A stretch of 64,000 bases of DNA from Nansenia antarctica. Taxonomy: Eukaryota; Chordata; Actinopteri; Argentiniformes; Microstomatidae. Shown here one piece after another: positions 10,732 through 22,292 of this stretch (its first letter is position 1; each line of letters begins with the position of its first letter). The stretch spans positions 4,215,381 through 4,279,380 of the forward strand of contig OZ022346.1 in assembly GCA_963989245.1 (NCBI GenBank), given 5' to 3'. The notes beneath the pieces were generated by a model. That model ran no database searches, was not told the origin of the DNA, and was given only the letters and a program-made list of their open reading frames with translations. The position numbers were made by a program, and so were the translations under genes.

Positions 10732-11373
10732 AATTATGGTGTGAATGAAATAATTTCTACTATGAGTCTCTCAATAACACAGCAACAAGAGAAAAGGACA
10801 ACCAAGGCTAAAAGCAGACGACCATGAAGAATCGTCATTCTATCATCTCAGATAGTACCTCATTGCAACCAGGAAACGCATGAGGTCCCTCTGTTGAAGA
10901 TCGACAAGAATCAAGATAAAGAAACAACCTCCAGTTTGTTAAACATGCATAATTGTAAACAAATCATGGAAGACATAGTCAATTTGATGTGAATTATAAT
11001 CTCAAGTAACGCACGGAATGAATAGAATTAAAAATATAACTGTTATATGCAAGTTGAGTGCTTAGACATAGTAATAAGAGCCTATTTGGATATTTTCTCC
11101 TTCAAACATCAAAAGGTTTTTATCCAAAGAAGGCAATTATTAACTAGAGTAGGTTAACCATGGACGAACTTTTACTCACCTTTAAGTAATTGAGAGATGA
11201 GACTTTTGATCGGCCATTGAGGCATGACTGGGGGCTCACATTTGTCTATGGGAAGAGATCATTTAATGATGTCCCCGGGAGGGGAATGTGAGGTTTCAGC
11301 CATGTGACAGTAAGAAATATTAATCATATAATTAAAAATAATTTCCCAGATTAGAGGAAAAAAAAGAGTGGAT

Positions 11374-11865
11374 TGTTATGATGTGTTTTTCAAGTGTGCA
11401 TAGATAAATTGTAGACACTACGCATGAAATCATTAGTAAACATAATTAAGCTATAATGTTGTTAAACTGCCAGCCAGTCCATCCCTATGTGTCATGGACC
11501 TTGTTGACTAGTCGGGCCAGTGAAGAGACTGGGTCAAGGGGTCAGTATATTTAGGGACCGACAGGAATCGGGTGACTGGGTTGCCATGACGACCAACCCG
11601 TTATGGGATAAAGGGGAGGCGAACGGAAATCTCATGTTATTAAGTTGACAGCAGAATAATGATTGACACTGTACAGCTGATAGCTAGATCAGCAATAATT
11701 TGTACTATAAGAATTGTGTACTGGAGTGAGAAGCCACTCACACTTGGAGCATGAACGATGTGGGCCCTGATCAGCTGAAATAAATGATATCTTCAAACTG
11801 TCCCATCTGAGCCGACCTTGGTGATTTCAATTGATTCATTCTGGGGAGAAACCATCATCATATCA
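11374..11865 (+). mobile_element. 3' LTR of the endogenous retrovirus remnant (approximate)
   Basis: A purine tract (AGAGGAAAAAAAAGAGTGGA, about 11353-11372) precedes TGTTATGATG, a plausible LTR start. An AATAAA-type signal lies near 11780 and the segment ends with CA before the satellite. There is no second LTR in the window to confirm the edges, so both are approximate. The 640 bases between env and this LTR show no ORF. Confidence 0.5.
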
Positions 11866-11867
11866 AG

Positions 11868-12213
11868 CATAGACCGTTAGTTAACCCTAACCCTACTACA
11901 GCATAGACCGTTAGTTAACCCTAACCCTACAGCATAGACCGTTAGTTAACCCTAACCCTACTACAGCATAGACCGTTAGTTAACCCTACTACAGCATAGA
12001 CCGTTAGTTAACCCTAACCTTACAGCATAGACCGTTAGTTAACCCTAACCCTACAGCATAGACCGTTAGTTAACCCTAACCCTACAGCATAGACCGTTAG
12101 TTAACCCTAACCCTACAGCATAGACCGTTAGTTAACCCTAACCCTACTACAGCATAGACCGTTAGTTAACCCTAACCCTACTACAGCATAGACCGTTAGT
12201 TAACCCTAACCCT
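11868..12213. repeat. ~31-34 bp satellite containing CCCTAA blocks
   Basis: About twelve units of the form GCATAGACCGTTAG followed by TTAACCCTAACCCTAC, with or without an extra TAC. Each carries one or two telomere-like CCCTAA hexamers. It starts within a few bases of the retroviral LTR end. Confidence 0.9.
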
Positions 12214-12629
12214 ACTGTCTCTCCCCCCGCTGATATCCTCCATGACGTGCTGCTGCTTAGAGCAGCGGTGAACTCCCGGTTCATTGAGTTTAAGGTTAAA
12301 AGCATAACTTCTCTGGGTGTCAGCGCGGTGGTTAAGGGCTCAAAATGACCGTATACCGATGGTGAAGTTAGCAAAGGAGTATTGTGTTTCTACCACATTC
12401 ACAGCCAGTGTTATTCACGGGCAAAGACGGTGCATAATAGCGATTTTTGTGTTATGCTTGTTGTAAAAAAAAGTTCTATGATGCATTGAAATGACATTAA
12501 ACTAAGATAATACGATGGTCAGCATACTTTTTCGAATCTTTATTAATAAGCTATTACAGAAACTGTAGTGACATTTTCCAAGAGCGAATGTGGTATTTAA
12601 AGATGGCGGTTAGCGAAGAAATCTATGAA
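12214..12629. other. no recognisable feature
   Basis: Mixed-composition DNA with no credible ORF. With 19370 onward it forms the pre-insertion site of the gypsy element (CATGG target). Confidence 0.4.
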
Positions 12630-12634
12630 CATGG

Positions 12635-13004
12635 TGCAGGGTGGAGTGTACTCCCGACCGCTAGGGGGCGATAGTATTGGTTTATGTGTTTAGTACTCTC
12701 TGTTAAGAGGTTAGAGTTAGGAGAAGTTGTGGCTGCCATTGTGGATGCCAGGTGGTCAGAGGATACACGGTGTTTCTCCTCTCTCTTTAGGACGTGTTTG
12801 CCTGTTATACGTAAGTCTGTTATTAGTTATATGTATCTTGTTATCAGATTGTGGTGAACAGTAATCGTTCATGTTTGTTTATATCTTGGTATGTATGTCT
12901 TGTTATGGTAATTGTATTTACTCATACGCTGTATTCCCACCCACAGGGTGTTGACATCTTTGTCTGAATAAATATTATAAACCGACATTGAGGAGTCTTC
13001 TTCA
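12635..13004 (+). repeat. 5' LTR of the gypsy element
   Basis: Starts TGCAGGGTGGAG and ends TCTTCA. An AATAAA-type signal (GAATAAATATT) lies near 12966. GGTGTTGACAT at 12947-12957 is the likely transcript start, because it is complementary to the primer-binding site just outside the LTR. Confidence 0.92.
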
Positions 13005-13014
13005 TGTCAACACC
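13005..13014 (+). promoter_or_regulatory. predicted self-primer binding site
   Basis: TGTCAACACC directly after the 5' LTR is the exact reverse complement of GGTGTTGACA at 12947-12956 in the LTR; one more pair forms with the last LTR base. It does not start with the TGG expected of a tRNA primer site. In Tf1 of fission yeast the RNA 5' end folds back to prime from such a site. The gag ATG follows at once (13015). Confidence 0.6.
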
Positions 13015-15415
13015 ATGAAGGTGGAATGCCCCTTCCCCGGCTGCGACTTCGAGACCAGAGACGTGTCCGAAGCACTCGCCATCGTCTTGCTGGCAAACCA
13101 TGGACATTTCCATCGAGGTGCGGCGGTTCAGACCCCAGCTCCCCGAGGCCCGAGGATGGAGCGGCCTAGGGTTGACACCGGCATCTCAACGGAGGAGTGG
13201 AACGTGTTCGTCCGGCGGTGGGAGGTCTTCCGGGCGGGGTCGGGCATTGGAGCGGCCCAGGCCCCGTTCCAGCTGTTTCAGTGCGCGGGGATCGAACTTG
13301 GAGACAGCCTGTTGAAAGCGGACCCGGACGTCGCCTCTGGGGCTCTAGAGGAACTACTTGCTGCTATGCGCTTGCTGGCTGTTGTCCCGGTCGCCACAGA
13401 GCTGCTTCAGCTGCGCCAGGAACGCGATGAGACATTCCGCGCCTTTACTGCCAGAGTGCGTGGGAAGGCGGAGACGTGCTCTTACGTGGCTGTCTGCGAG
13501 TGTGGCAAGAGTGTGAGCTACACTGATCACATCATCCGCGATGTCCTTGTTAATGGGATCTACGACCCGGACATACGCCGCGAGGCGTTAGGGACGCCTG
13601 ACATTCTTCTGAAGCCCGTTAATGATGTGGTCGCGCTCGTCGAGGGCAAGGAGATGGCTCGTAACGCCCTTCCATCATCCGCCCTGTCGGCTGTCTCCTC
13701 ATTCCAGCGCTTGAGGAAGGACCCACAGCCAAGCCCACAGCGGAGCCCCTCCTTGGCCCCGAGTCCAGCTGATGTGGCAAAACGAGCCGTGTGCCCAGGG
13801 TGTCAGAACACGTTCCATGTCTTTACAGAGGGGTCTCGCGGATGGAACATCAGGCCTCACCAGCTCTGTGTCGACTGCTTCAAGGCCCGTCGACGCAAGC
13901 GGCGGCTGCCACCATTTGACGGTCAGCAGGCTACCATGGGATCCGAGGTGTGGCTGCGGACGCCGTCTAACGGTCAGCAGGCCGCCCTGGAGTCGGAGCC
14001 AATCTCCCAGCTCTCGGTCATTCAGTCTGAGGCGCGCCCAGATCGACACTACGGGAACCATCGTCGGCGCCGCACAACGGCACCACTCAGACTCGAGCAC
14101 CATATCTTCTCCAAGGGCGAATGGAGGCGGGCCAGGCTGAGGGAACACCCCCGGGCACTGATCTCCGTCTCGATTGACAATCCGGTGGGTCAGGGGGGCG
14201 GCGCCGGCTGTCGGCCCTCGGGGAACATGGTGGAGGTGTCCGCCATCGCAGACACAGGTGCGCAGTCGGACATTTGGTCGTTAGAGGAGTACCTGTCCTG
14301 CGGATTCTCGCGTGACGACCTGCGCCCTGTTAGCCTCAGCCTCTCGGCTGCAAATCGCTCCCCCATAGCCATTGATGGCGCATTTTTTGCTACACTCTCG
14401 GCGGTCTCCAACGGCGGCGAGGTGTCGTCCTGCCGCTCAATGGTGTATGTGAGCAGCTCGGTCCGGGGAATGTACCTCTCCTATGAGTCGCTGCTCAACC
14501 TCAGCCTCCTGCCTAAGGACTTCCCAACAGGTGGTGCGGGGCGACCCAGGGACACGCACGATCCTGCCCCCCCTTCCTCGCCGGATCGGCCCTTGTCTGT
14601 GAATGCATTGAGGTCCGCCAACGGCGGCTGCGACGGCCCGAGCGACCCCCATGACGCCGGGTGCTCGTGTCCACAGCGTGCAGTCCCTCCGTCACGCCCC
14701 GCGGCGCTGCCATTCTCTTGCGAGCCTGAGAACAATAGCCGGATGAAGGGGTGGTTGATTGAGAGGTATGCCTCATCTACATTTAACACGTGCCCCCATC
14801 GGGCATTGCCTTGCATGGAGGGGCCGCCCGTCGAGATGCATGTGGACCCTGCTGCCGCGCCGAAAGCGTGCCACACCGCAGCCGGTGTGCCTCTCCACTG
14901 GCAGCAGAAGGTCCACGACGACCTTCTCCGGGACGAGGCCCTTGGTGTCATCGAGCGTGTGCCGTACGGCGAACCGGTTACATGGTGCCACCGGATGGTG
15001 GTTACCCGGAAGCACGACGGGTCCCCCCGCAGGACCGTGGACCTTTCCCCTCTCAATAAGTTCTGCCAGCGTGAGACGTTCGCCACTGAGTCCCCATTCC
15101 ACCTCGCACGTCGTGTCCCGAAGGGCACCTGGAAGACAGTCACGGACGCTTGGAATGGTTATCACAGTGTGCCACTGCGCGAGTCTGACCGTCATCTGAC
15201 AACGTTCATCACTCCCTTTGGCCGGTGGCGTTACACCAGGGCACCACAGGGTTTCCTCTCGTCGGGTGATGGCTACAACCGCCGTTTTGACGCTATCATC
15301 TCAGACTTTGAACGCAAGGAACGGTGTGTGGATGACACGGTCCACTACGACACCGACTTGGAGCAGCACTGGTGGAGGACCATCGATTTCCTGACACGTG
15401 TCGGGCGGTCAGGCG
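13015..15415 (+). pseudogene. gypsy gag-pol, part 1: gag, protease, first part of reverse transcriptase
   Basis: ATG at 13015 directly follows the primer site; an open frame runs back into the LTR but lacks an ATG there. The N-terminus has a zinc-finger-like Cys5-Cys10-His29-His33 pattern, followed by a gag-like helical domain and a second cysteine group (CPGCQNTF, CVDCF). The aspartic protease shows DTGAQ near residue 413. The reverse transcriptase shows RYTRAPQGF and the metal-binding box as CVDDT rather than the usual YxDD. The frame is open until a hAT element (15416-16566) splits it; the 1159 inserted bases, with target duplication, account for the apparent frame change. Confidence 0.88.
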
Positions 15416-16566
15416 TAGGGTTGGGTACCGAAAATCGGTACCGGTAGGTACCGGTTACTTTACATTCGGTATGTACCCGTACCGAATCGCAAAGGAGATT
15501 TCGGTACCTCATTTCGGTACTTTTCAACAAAAAAAAAAATGCAACAGTCAACCACACGTGACTTGAGTCGTGACGTGACATCGCCTGTTACATTTCCAAT
15601 CAGTGCGTGTCGTGGTAGTGAGGTGAGCAGTTGTGTTGAGAACTTAAGAAGAGTGAGTTTATAGTACTAAGTGTAGTAATATAGTTAGTGATTGTATTAT
15701 TGTATTATTATTATTATTATTATTATCATCATCATAATCATAATAATATTATCGAATTTCGCTAGCTAGCCTAGCTACGAGGTCACCGAGAATGCCGAAG
15801 GCCCTAATGAAGCAGCGTTCTAAAGTGTGGCTGCATTTCACCCGACTCGACGAAAACAACGCGAAGTGCTCAAAATGCTTAAAATCATTCGCACTTTATC
15901 GCTATTATGGCGATGTGCTGTGCCTATGGTGTTCATCAGTCCAGCCGCAGTCGGTAGATCCGTGTCTTGCTCTCTCAGCACCGCTTCCTGGTTGACGACT
16001 CCCGTTGACAGCGGGGGGAGAGAAACGTTTTACCAGGGAATTCGCTCCGCGCTGTGTCGTTCAGTTTCAGGTAAAGTGACGTGAAAACAATATTTGTTTA
16101 CTTTCTGTGCCATTAGACAATTATGTCAAAACAAAACAAAAGTCAAAATGACAATAAAAAAGTCAAGAGAGTTGTCGTATTTTGCCAGAGAAGGCAAATA
16201 TGCTGATCTTTTTGCAAAAGAATTGCTGAGGTGGGAGTTTTATTTTTATTTATTTTTTATTTGAGTGTATATTTAACTGTAATATTATATATATTATATG
16301 TATATTGTGCCTCAGTCAGCAGGAGTTTTATTTTCATTTATTTTAATTTGAGTGTATATTTAACTAATATATATTGTGCCTCAGCAATAAAAAAGTGAAA
16401 AGCTGTTTAATGTTGTCGACCGTGTTATTATTATATATATATATATATATATGTCATTTAAAAAAATCAAAAGTACCGAATTAAGTACCGTTTTGGTACC
16501 GGTACCGTTTTTAAAGTATCGGTTAGGTACCGGTACCGGATAAAACCCAAACGATACCCAACCCTA
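15416..16566. mobile_element. non-autonomous hAT inside gypsy pol
   Basis: The element starts TAGGGTTGGGTACCG and ends with the inverse TACCCAACCCTA, and is flanked by GTCAGGCG at 15408-15415 and 16567-16574. Near 15792-15890 on the plus strand is a short ORF with SKVWLHFTRLDENNAKCSKC, a BED zinc-finger start as in ZBED-type hAT transposases; the catalytic part is gone. Subterminal GGTACCGGTACC repeats occur at both ends. AT-rich filler occupies the centre. Confidence 0.92.
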
Positions 16567-16574
16567 GTCAGGCG

Positions 16575-18949
16575 TCGTGTTGAACCCGGGCAAGTTTCAG
16601 TTTGCGCAGAGGAGCGTGGACTTCGCTGGCTTCAGGGTGTCGGACGCTACCATCGAGCCACTTCCCAAATACCTGGACGCCATCCGGGACTTCCCCAGCC
16701 CGGTCTCCACGACAGATATCAGAAGCTGGTTCGGCCTTGTCAATCAAGTGACTAACTACGCCCAGTTGCGCGATACTATGGCTCCTTTCAAGCCCTTCCT
16801 CAGCCCACGCTGCAAGTTCGCATGGTCAACCGAGCTGGAGGAGGCCTTCCAGGCGTCTAAGCATGCCATAATTGGGGCCATTCGCGAAGGCGTAGAGATC
16901 TATGACATGCAGAAGCGCACCTGCCTCCGCCCCGACTGGTCCAGGCGAGGCATTGGCTACTTCCTTCTCCAACAGCATTGCAGCTGTGCCTCGGGCGTGC
17001 CGGACTGCTGCCCGGGAGGTTGGAGAATCACACTCGCTGGGTCTCGCTTCCTGTCCTCCGCGGAGCAGCGTTATGCGGCTATCGAAGGGGAGGCCCTGGC
17101 CGTGGCCTGGGGTCTGGAGCAGGCACGATACTTCACGCAGGGATGCGACGATCTCGTCGTGGTCACCGACCACAAGCCCCTGGTGAAGATCTTCGGGGAC
17201 CGCACACTCGACGAGATCACAAACTCACGCTTGTTCAGGCTCAAACAGCGTACCCTCCCATGGCGTTTCGAGATTGTTTACCTCCCTGGCGTGAGCAACC
17301 ATGCCGCTGACGCTGCCTCAAGGCACCCTTCCCCCTCGGGCTCGGCTAGCGGCCTCTCCCTGGAACCGCCAGGCGTGCCTGACACTGTCGAGTTGGCACT
17401 CATGGCTTCCATCTGCATCGATGCTCAGGAGCTCGGCGCCGTCTCCTGGCCCCTCCTCGCGCAAGAGACAGCGGCTGACGCATGCCTCGGCCGCCTGCTG
17501 GACATGATTGAGCACGGGGACGGAGTGGACGCGCATGACCCTGCCGTGGTGAGTTTGTCGCCGGTCTGTGACTCCATCTATGCGCAGGACGGGGTCTTGC
17601 TGTATCAGGATCGCGTCGTGATTCCCCTATCCCTCCGCGAGAGAGTCCTTTGACACCTTCATGCTGCCCACCAGGGGGTTTCGGCGATGGAGCAGCACGC
17701 CCGGGCCATAGTCTACTGGCCTGGGATGTCTGGGGATATCCGCACTGTCAGGACCGGGTGCGCGGACTGCAACCGCAATGCTCCATCACAGGCAGCTACG
17801 CCCCCTCTGTCATCTCCGCCACCGTCCACCCCGTTCGAGGCAGTGTTTGCTGACTTCTTTGATTACGGGGGCCGGCACTACCTGGTCGTCGGGGATCGGC
17901 TCTCAGGCTGGGTGGAGGTCCTGGGCGCTGCGGCCGGGACTGATGCTGGAGGCGCAGCTGGCCTTGTTCGCCACCTCCGCTCATTCTTTCGGACCTTTGG
18001 GGTGCCTGAGGAGCTTTCAAGCGATGGCGGCCCGGAATTTATGGCAAGCCACACTCAGGACTTCCTCCGCCTATGGCAGATCAGGCATCGTGTGTCCTCC
18101 GTCAGTTTCCCACAGTCTAACGGGAGAGCGGAGGTCGCTGTTAAGACTGCGAAGCGGCTTCTGATGTCCAACAGTGGCCCGGCGGGCAGTCTCGACCAGG
18201 ATCGCTTCTTGCGCGCGATGATACAGTTGCGTAACACACCCGACCCAGACTGCAACCTCTCACCAGCACAGATCATTTTCGGTCACCCCCTTCGAGGTTC
18301 GCTCTCCTTCGTTAACAGGCTGGAGAAGTTTTCGAACCCGCATATTCGTCCTCTCTGGCGTCAGGCATGGGCTGTGAAGGAGGATGCCCTTCGTACGCGG
18401 ATGTCCCGTACCACCGAGTCTCTGGGGGTTCATTCAAGACCACTTCGCCCTCTGGCACTCGGTGAGAGGGTGTTTATCCAGAATCAGCAGGGCCCGAGCC
18501 CCAATAAGTGGGACAGGTCTGGGGTGGTGGTGGAGTCGCTTGGCCACGATCAGTATCGGGTGAGAGTTGATGGCTCAGGACGCCTGACGTTGCGCAACCG
18601 GCGGTTCCTCCGTGGCTACACGCCAGTCGCCCCATGTACCCAGCGGCTGCCGTCGCCGCCTCCCCTGCCTCCTCCCTCCCTGGACTCTCTGCCCCTAGCT
18701 ACCCCCTCTGGTCCAGTGGTGCCCCAGGGTGACGCCCGGCTGGGGACGGATGGGCCCCGTGTTGCTGTTCTGGGCCCCTCTCTGCTAGGGCCTTCAGGCG
18801 GGGCGTCGTCTCTCCCCGCGCCCCTAGTTCCCGCTGGTGTGGCTCCCGCTACACCTCTTCCTGCGCCGTCGCCACTGCGGCCCGCCCGGCCGGCCCGTGC
18901 TAGGAGGCCACCTAAGCGATATGAAGCTGAGTCTGGCCAATGGATTTGA
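16575..18949 (+). pseudogene. gypsy pol, part 2: end of reverse transcriptase, RNase H, integrase
   Basis: Reading resumes after the hAT in the frame expected once the insertion is discounted. Seen in order: reverse transcriptase thumb, RNase H (DWSRRGIGYF, later VVVTDHKPL), then an integrase with a histidine/cysteine head (HAAHQG, CADC) and a DDE core: Asp in FADFF, Asp in SSDGGPEF and Glu in NGRAEVAV. A proline-rich tail ends at the stop at 18947-18949. One in-frame TGA at 17651-17653, just before the integrase head, is the only other break; CGA to TGA at a CpG would explain it. Confidence 0.88.
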
Positions 18950-18994
18950 GCCCGTGGACCCACGTGGATTCGTGGCTCCCCGGTCTGGGGGGGA

Positions 18995-19364
18995 TGCAGG
19001 GTGGAGTGTACTCCCGACCGCTAGGGGGCGATAGTATTGGTTTATGTGTTTAGTACTCTCTGTTAAGAGGTTAGAGTTAGGAGAAGTTGTGGCTGCCATT
19101 GTGGATGCCAGGTGGTCAGAGGATACACGGTGTTTCTCCTCTCTCTTTAGGACGTGTTTGCCTGTTATATGTAAGTCTGTTATTAGTTATATGTATCTTG
19201 TTATCAGATTGTGGTGAACAGTAATCGTTCATGTTTGTTTATATCTTGGTATGTATGTCTTGTTATGGTAATTGTATTTACTCATACGCTGTATTCCCAC
19301 CCACAGGGTGTTGACATCTTTGTCTGAATAAATATTATAAACCGACATTGAGGAGTCTTCTTCA
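18995..19364 (+). repeat. 3' LTR of the gypsy element
   Basis: Matches the 5' LTR except for one seen C/T difference near position 176 of the LTR. Confidence 0.93.
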
Positions 19365-19369
19365 CATGG

Positions 19370-20197
19370 GATGACGATTTCCATTGACCAATCAACGGTG
19401 TGCAGCGTCACACGTCACACGCAGCCTGGCAAAAAGGTTCCGGGTCTAAATTTGGTTCCTGGTTAAGAAGGGTAGCTAAAGAAGCGACCCGAACCGAGCC
19501 GAGGCGACCCGGGCGACAAATGGAAAAGCGCCAAAGAAGCAGGCCAGCCCGGGGCTTTAGTCTACCTGACGCCAGAGGTCAAATCTGAAGTGGTTCCACG
19601 TCTAAAAATGAAGTTTACAACTTTACAGTCTATAGAAACACTGTAGAAAGTTTCATGCTTTAGTCATAAAATGCACAATTGTTATGCCTATCAGCCTCAC
19701 TACAAATGCAACTTACAGAGAAGCCACCCTTCTCTGCCCTCTCCCGCTCACTTGGCTTAATTCAGCCGCTATAATTGAGCCACTATCTCAGGGCGTAAAT
19801 ACAAAGCTCATTCTCAAGTATATTTGGTATTTATAGACTTTAGTACGTACGCAATTTTATTTTGCCTGTCTGTGTGCGGCTCTTTAATCCATTCATTAAA
19901 AGTGTGTGGCTCGCTCGCTGTGTCTCAATAGCCGTCGTTTTGGTTTGGCAATTCATGGCACACGCCATACCTGCAAAAAAAAAAAAATCCCCTGAAAATT
20001 GTATCTGAAACACGTGTTGTCATGTTGGTGATTTTATCCACAACGGTAACTCAACATCCTCCCGGCTCCATCTCACCCCCCCCAGCCAGGCGCTGTAGTG
20101 GAGCACAGGGTTGCCAGACGGGATTGACAATTTCAGTCTAAAAGCTGCCGAATCCACCCGTCCAGAGTGACCAAAAGTAGCCCAATCTGCTAACACT
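19370..20197. other. unassigned DNA, probably old repeat remnants
   Basis: No credible gene. A GC-rich part near 19430-19560 (GAAGCGACCCGAACCGAGCC) and the segment ACAGGGTTGCCAGACGGG near 20100 look like pieces of old DNA transposons, but I found no ends or target duplications. An A-run lies at 19975-19987. Confidence 0.4.
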
Positions 20198-20390
20198 GGA
20201 GGAGAAGCCTTTGTTTCCAATGACAGCTTCAAGACGATTCCTGTATGGAAAAACACATCTCTCACAGTGATCAGATGGGATTTTGGCTCATTCTTTAACA
20301 CAGACAGTCTTTAAATCCGGAAGATTTTGTGGGGACCGCTGGTGAATCTTGATCTTCGGTTCCTTCCACAAATGTTCTATTGGATTTAAC
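20198..20390 (-). pseudogene. Tc1 transposase 3' fragment (reverse orientation)
   Basis: On the minus strand it reads ELNPIEHLWKEPKIKIHQRS and ends in WAKIPSDH-type sequence, the C-terminus of a Tc1 transposase. It is the same fragment as at 28238 and 41440, joined here to unrelated sequence at both sides. Confidence 0.8.
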
Positions 20391-20482
20391 TCTGGTGATG
20401 GTCTTCGTGCGTCCGGGTGAAGCGCGTGTCGGATGCAGCTGGATATACTTGAAAATTGCGGGAAAATTTGCTTACGCACCTT

Positions 20483-21278
20483 CAGGCACGCGGGAAGGTA
20501 TTTTGACTGGGGGTGCTGAGGTGCTGTCTATATACGCTACAGGGAAAAAAATTGCCAGGGAAAAAATTATAACGATTTCTCTCCCTCCCTCCCTCCCTCC
20601 CTCTCGCTGATTGCTCGTTCGCTCACACGCACACAGTGGCATAACGACGGGCCCCAATGCACGGGCAATAATAGTTAAAGCACGCACGCACCCGCACACT
20701 ACAAAGACGTAACGTTAAATATTTTACCAACAATGTGTTGGAATTTACAGTAATTTCCACTCAGCTCACAGTGTCCCACAATGTCCACAAACATGATGTT
20801 GACCATTATTACAGACAGCACTCCATGTCGATTGTTATTGCCTCTTAACGGAAGCCCTTCGCTGCCGAAGAATCGGATGGATCTGAATATCAGTTCTAAT
20901 ACGTTTCTGGCCGTCTGTTGCTCTTTCTCAACAACGTCCGACAGTAGAGCATTAATGGGAGTGTTGTTAAGCTCAGCATCTTCTTCCAACTCCACTTCAA
21001 TTGTTCTGGCTGATTTAGCATTTTTGCTAAAGAACTCAGAGATTCCCTAGCAAGATATGACCATGTGATCACTAACATTAAAACTAACAAACACATTTTT
21101 ACATTTATTACAAAAAACAAATTTATTTTTATTCCCAAAAGCAACAATAGTTATTATATTGTTTTAAATTATTGTTTGAATAATATTTTTATTTTTTAAA
21201 TTCAGGCAGGAGGAGCTCCTTCTGCCTGCCGCTAGGGGGTGCTGCAGCACCCTCAGCACCCCCCTTTCCGCGTCCCTG
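20483..21278 (-). mobile_element. internally deleted hAT element with 8-bp target duplication
   Basis: Ends are CAGGCACGCGGGAAGG and the inverse of CAGGGACGCGGAAAGG, flanked by CGCACCTT at 20475-20482 and 21279-21286. The matching place in copy B' (about 41345-41365) has a single CGCACCTT-type site and no insertion, which confirms both boundaries. On the minus strand the body reads into a transposase fragment. Confidence 0.92.
20699..20995 (-). pseudogene. hAT transposase fragment
   Basis: The minus-strand frame reads ARNVLELIFRSIRF and GLPLRGNNNRHG, a segment I associate with the region before the catalytic core of ZMYM1/DUF4371-like hAT transposases. A second frame (21147-20896) continues related coding with a frameshift. 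No complete catalytic domain remains. Confidence 0.6.
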
Positions 21279-21289
21279 CGCACCTTAGT

Positions 21290-22290
21290 GTACGAGAGCT
21301 TTATAAAGGCCCCAGCACTACTCATAGAGGTGGAGGTGTCGCCCTCTAGTGTTCAGAGACAGTTACTGATATTACCATCACTGCAAAGAGAGGCAGAAGA
21401 CTGGCCTGTTATGTATTCTTCCCTGGTTGTTATTACATGCTATATTAAAACACATGAACCCCCTAGACTAACAAGCTCTTCTGCAGGGTGCCATCATCAT
21501 TGATTATTACTAAATGAAACAGATTGAAAGCATCTACAATAATTGACCTTTATTAAAATATATAAATATGATGAAAAGTGTTAGAAACATGATATGAAAC
21601 AACAATACAGCATATCAAAATAGGAAAATAGGGAAACAACTTAGATGAAGCAACAATATTTCTGAATACAAGAAAAAGCAGAACATCATTGTTTATGCAA
21701 AAAAAAAAAAAATTCTCCAAGCAAACTGTAAAACCATGCATACCTCTGTATAACCCTTACAAAAGAGAAAACACACTTGAAATATTTTTTGGGGGGGATT
21801 CAAACAACAAACAAAATGCGATGGGGCTGGAGAAATGTAACCACTCTCAGATTCAGAGACGGAGCTATGGATGTAATAACCAACCATCCATGAGATCAAC
21901 ATGATAGTTTTAACCATGTTTTGAAATTATACAGTGTTTGTTAACAATGACATTGTTTATAACAAGTAAAACAATAATTTTCTAACCCAATTATTACAAT
22001 TTTATTTTGGCTTCTGTTGAAGTCAATTCATGAGGCATTAAATTATTATTCTAAGTTATATTCCTCAATGACTATACTGTATATCATTAATTTTAGTTAA
22101 TTAATGAATTAAGTTGAGTCCCACAATGGATGTACCAATCCCAGATTGCCTCTTTAAAGCTGAGCTAAAATATCTTCGTCTTGTTGCTAGACGTACAGTT
22201 ACTCCTGGGGATCCAAATCTGACATCATGATGACATCATTGCTTCCATTCTTTTCATCAGGCTGAGCTGTTCAACACAGAAATAAAATAA
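21290..22290. other. duplicated non-coding DNA
   Basis: AT-rich sequence with no gene; shared in inverse with 40348-41340. No transposon ends recognised. Confidence 0.5.
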
Positions 22291-22292
22291 CA

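Larger units (their letters stand above)
12635..19364 (+). mobile_element. full-length Ty3/gypsy LTR retrotransposon with a nested hAT
   Basis: Two 370-bp LTRs (12635-13004, 18995-19364) bound one gag-pol reading frame and are flanked by the 5-bp duplication CATGG (12630-12634, 19365-19369). The LTRs begin TGCAGG and end TTCA; I see one difference between them (TATACGTAAG versus TATATGTAAG), so the insertion is very recent. Order is gag, protease, reverse transcriptase, RNase H, integrase, as in Ty3/gypsy. A purine tract GGGGGGGA (18987-18994) precedes the 3' LTR. The single gag-pol frame and the apparent self-priming site resemble the Tf1/sushi group. One hAT insertion and one stop codon break the coding frame. 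Confidence 0.92.
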
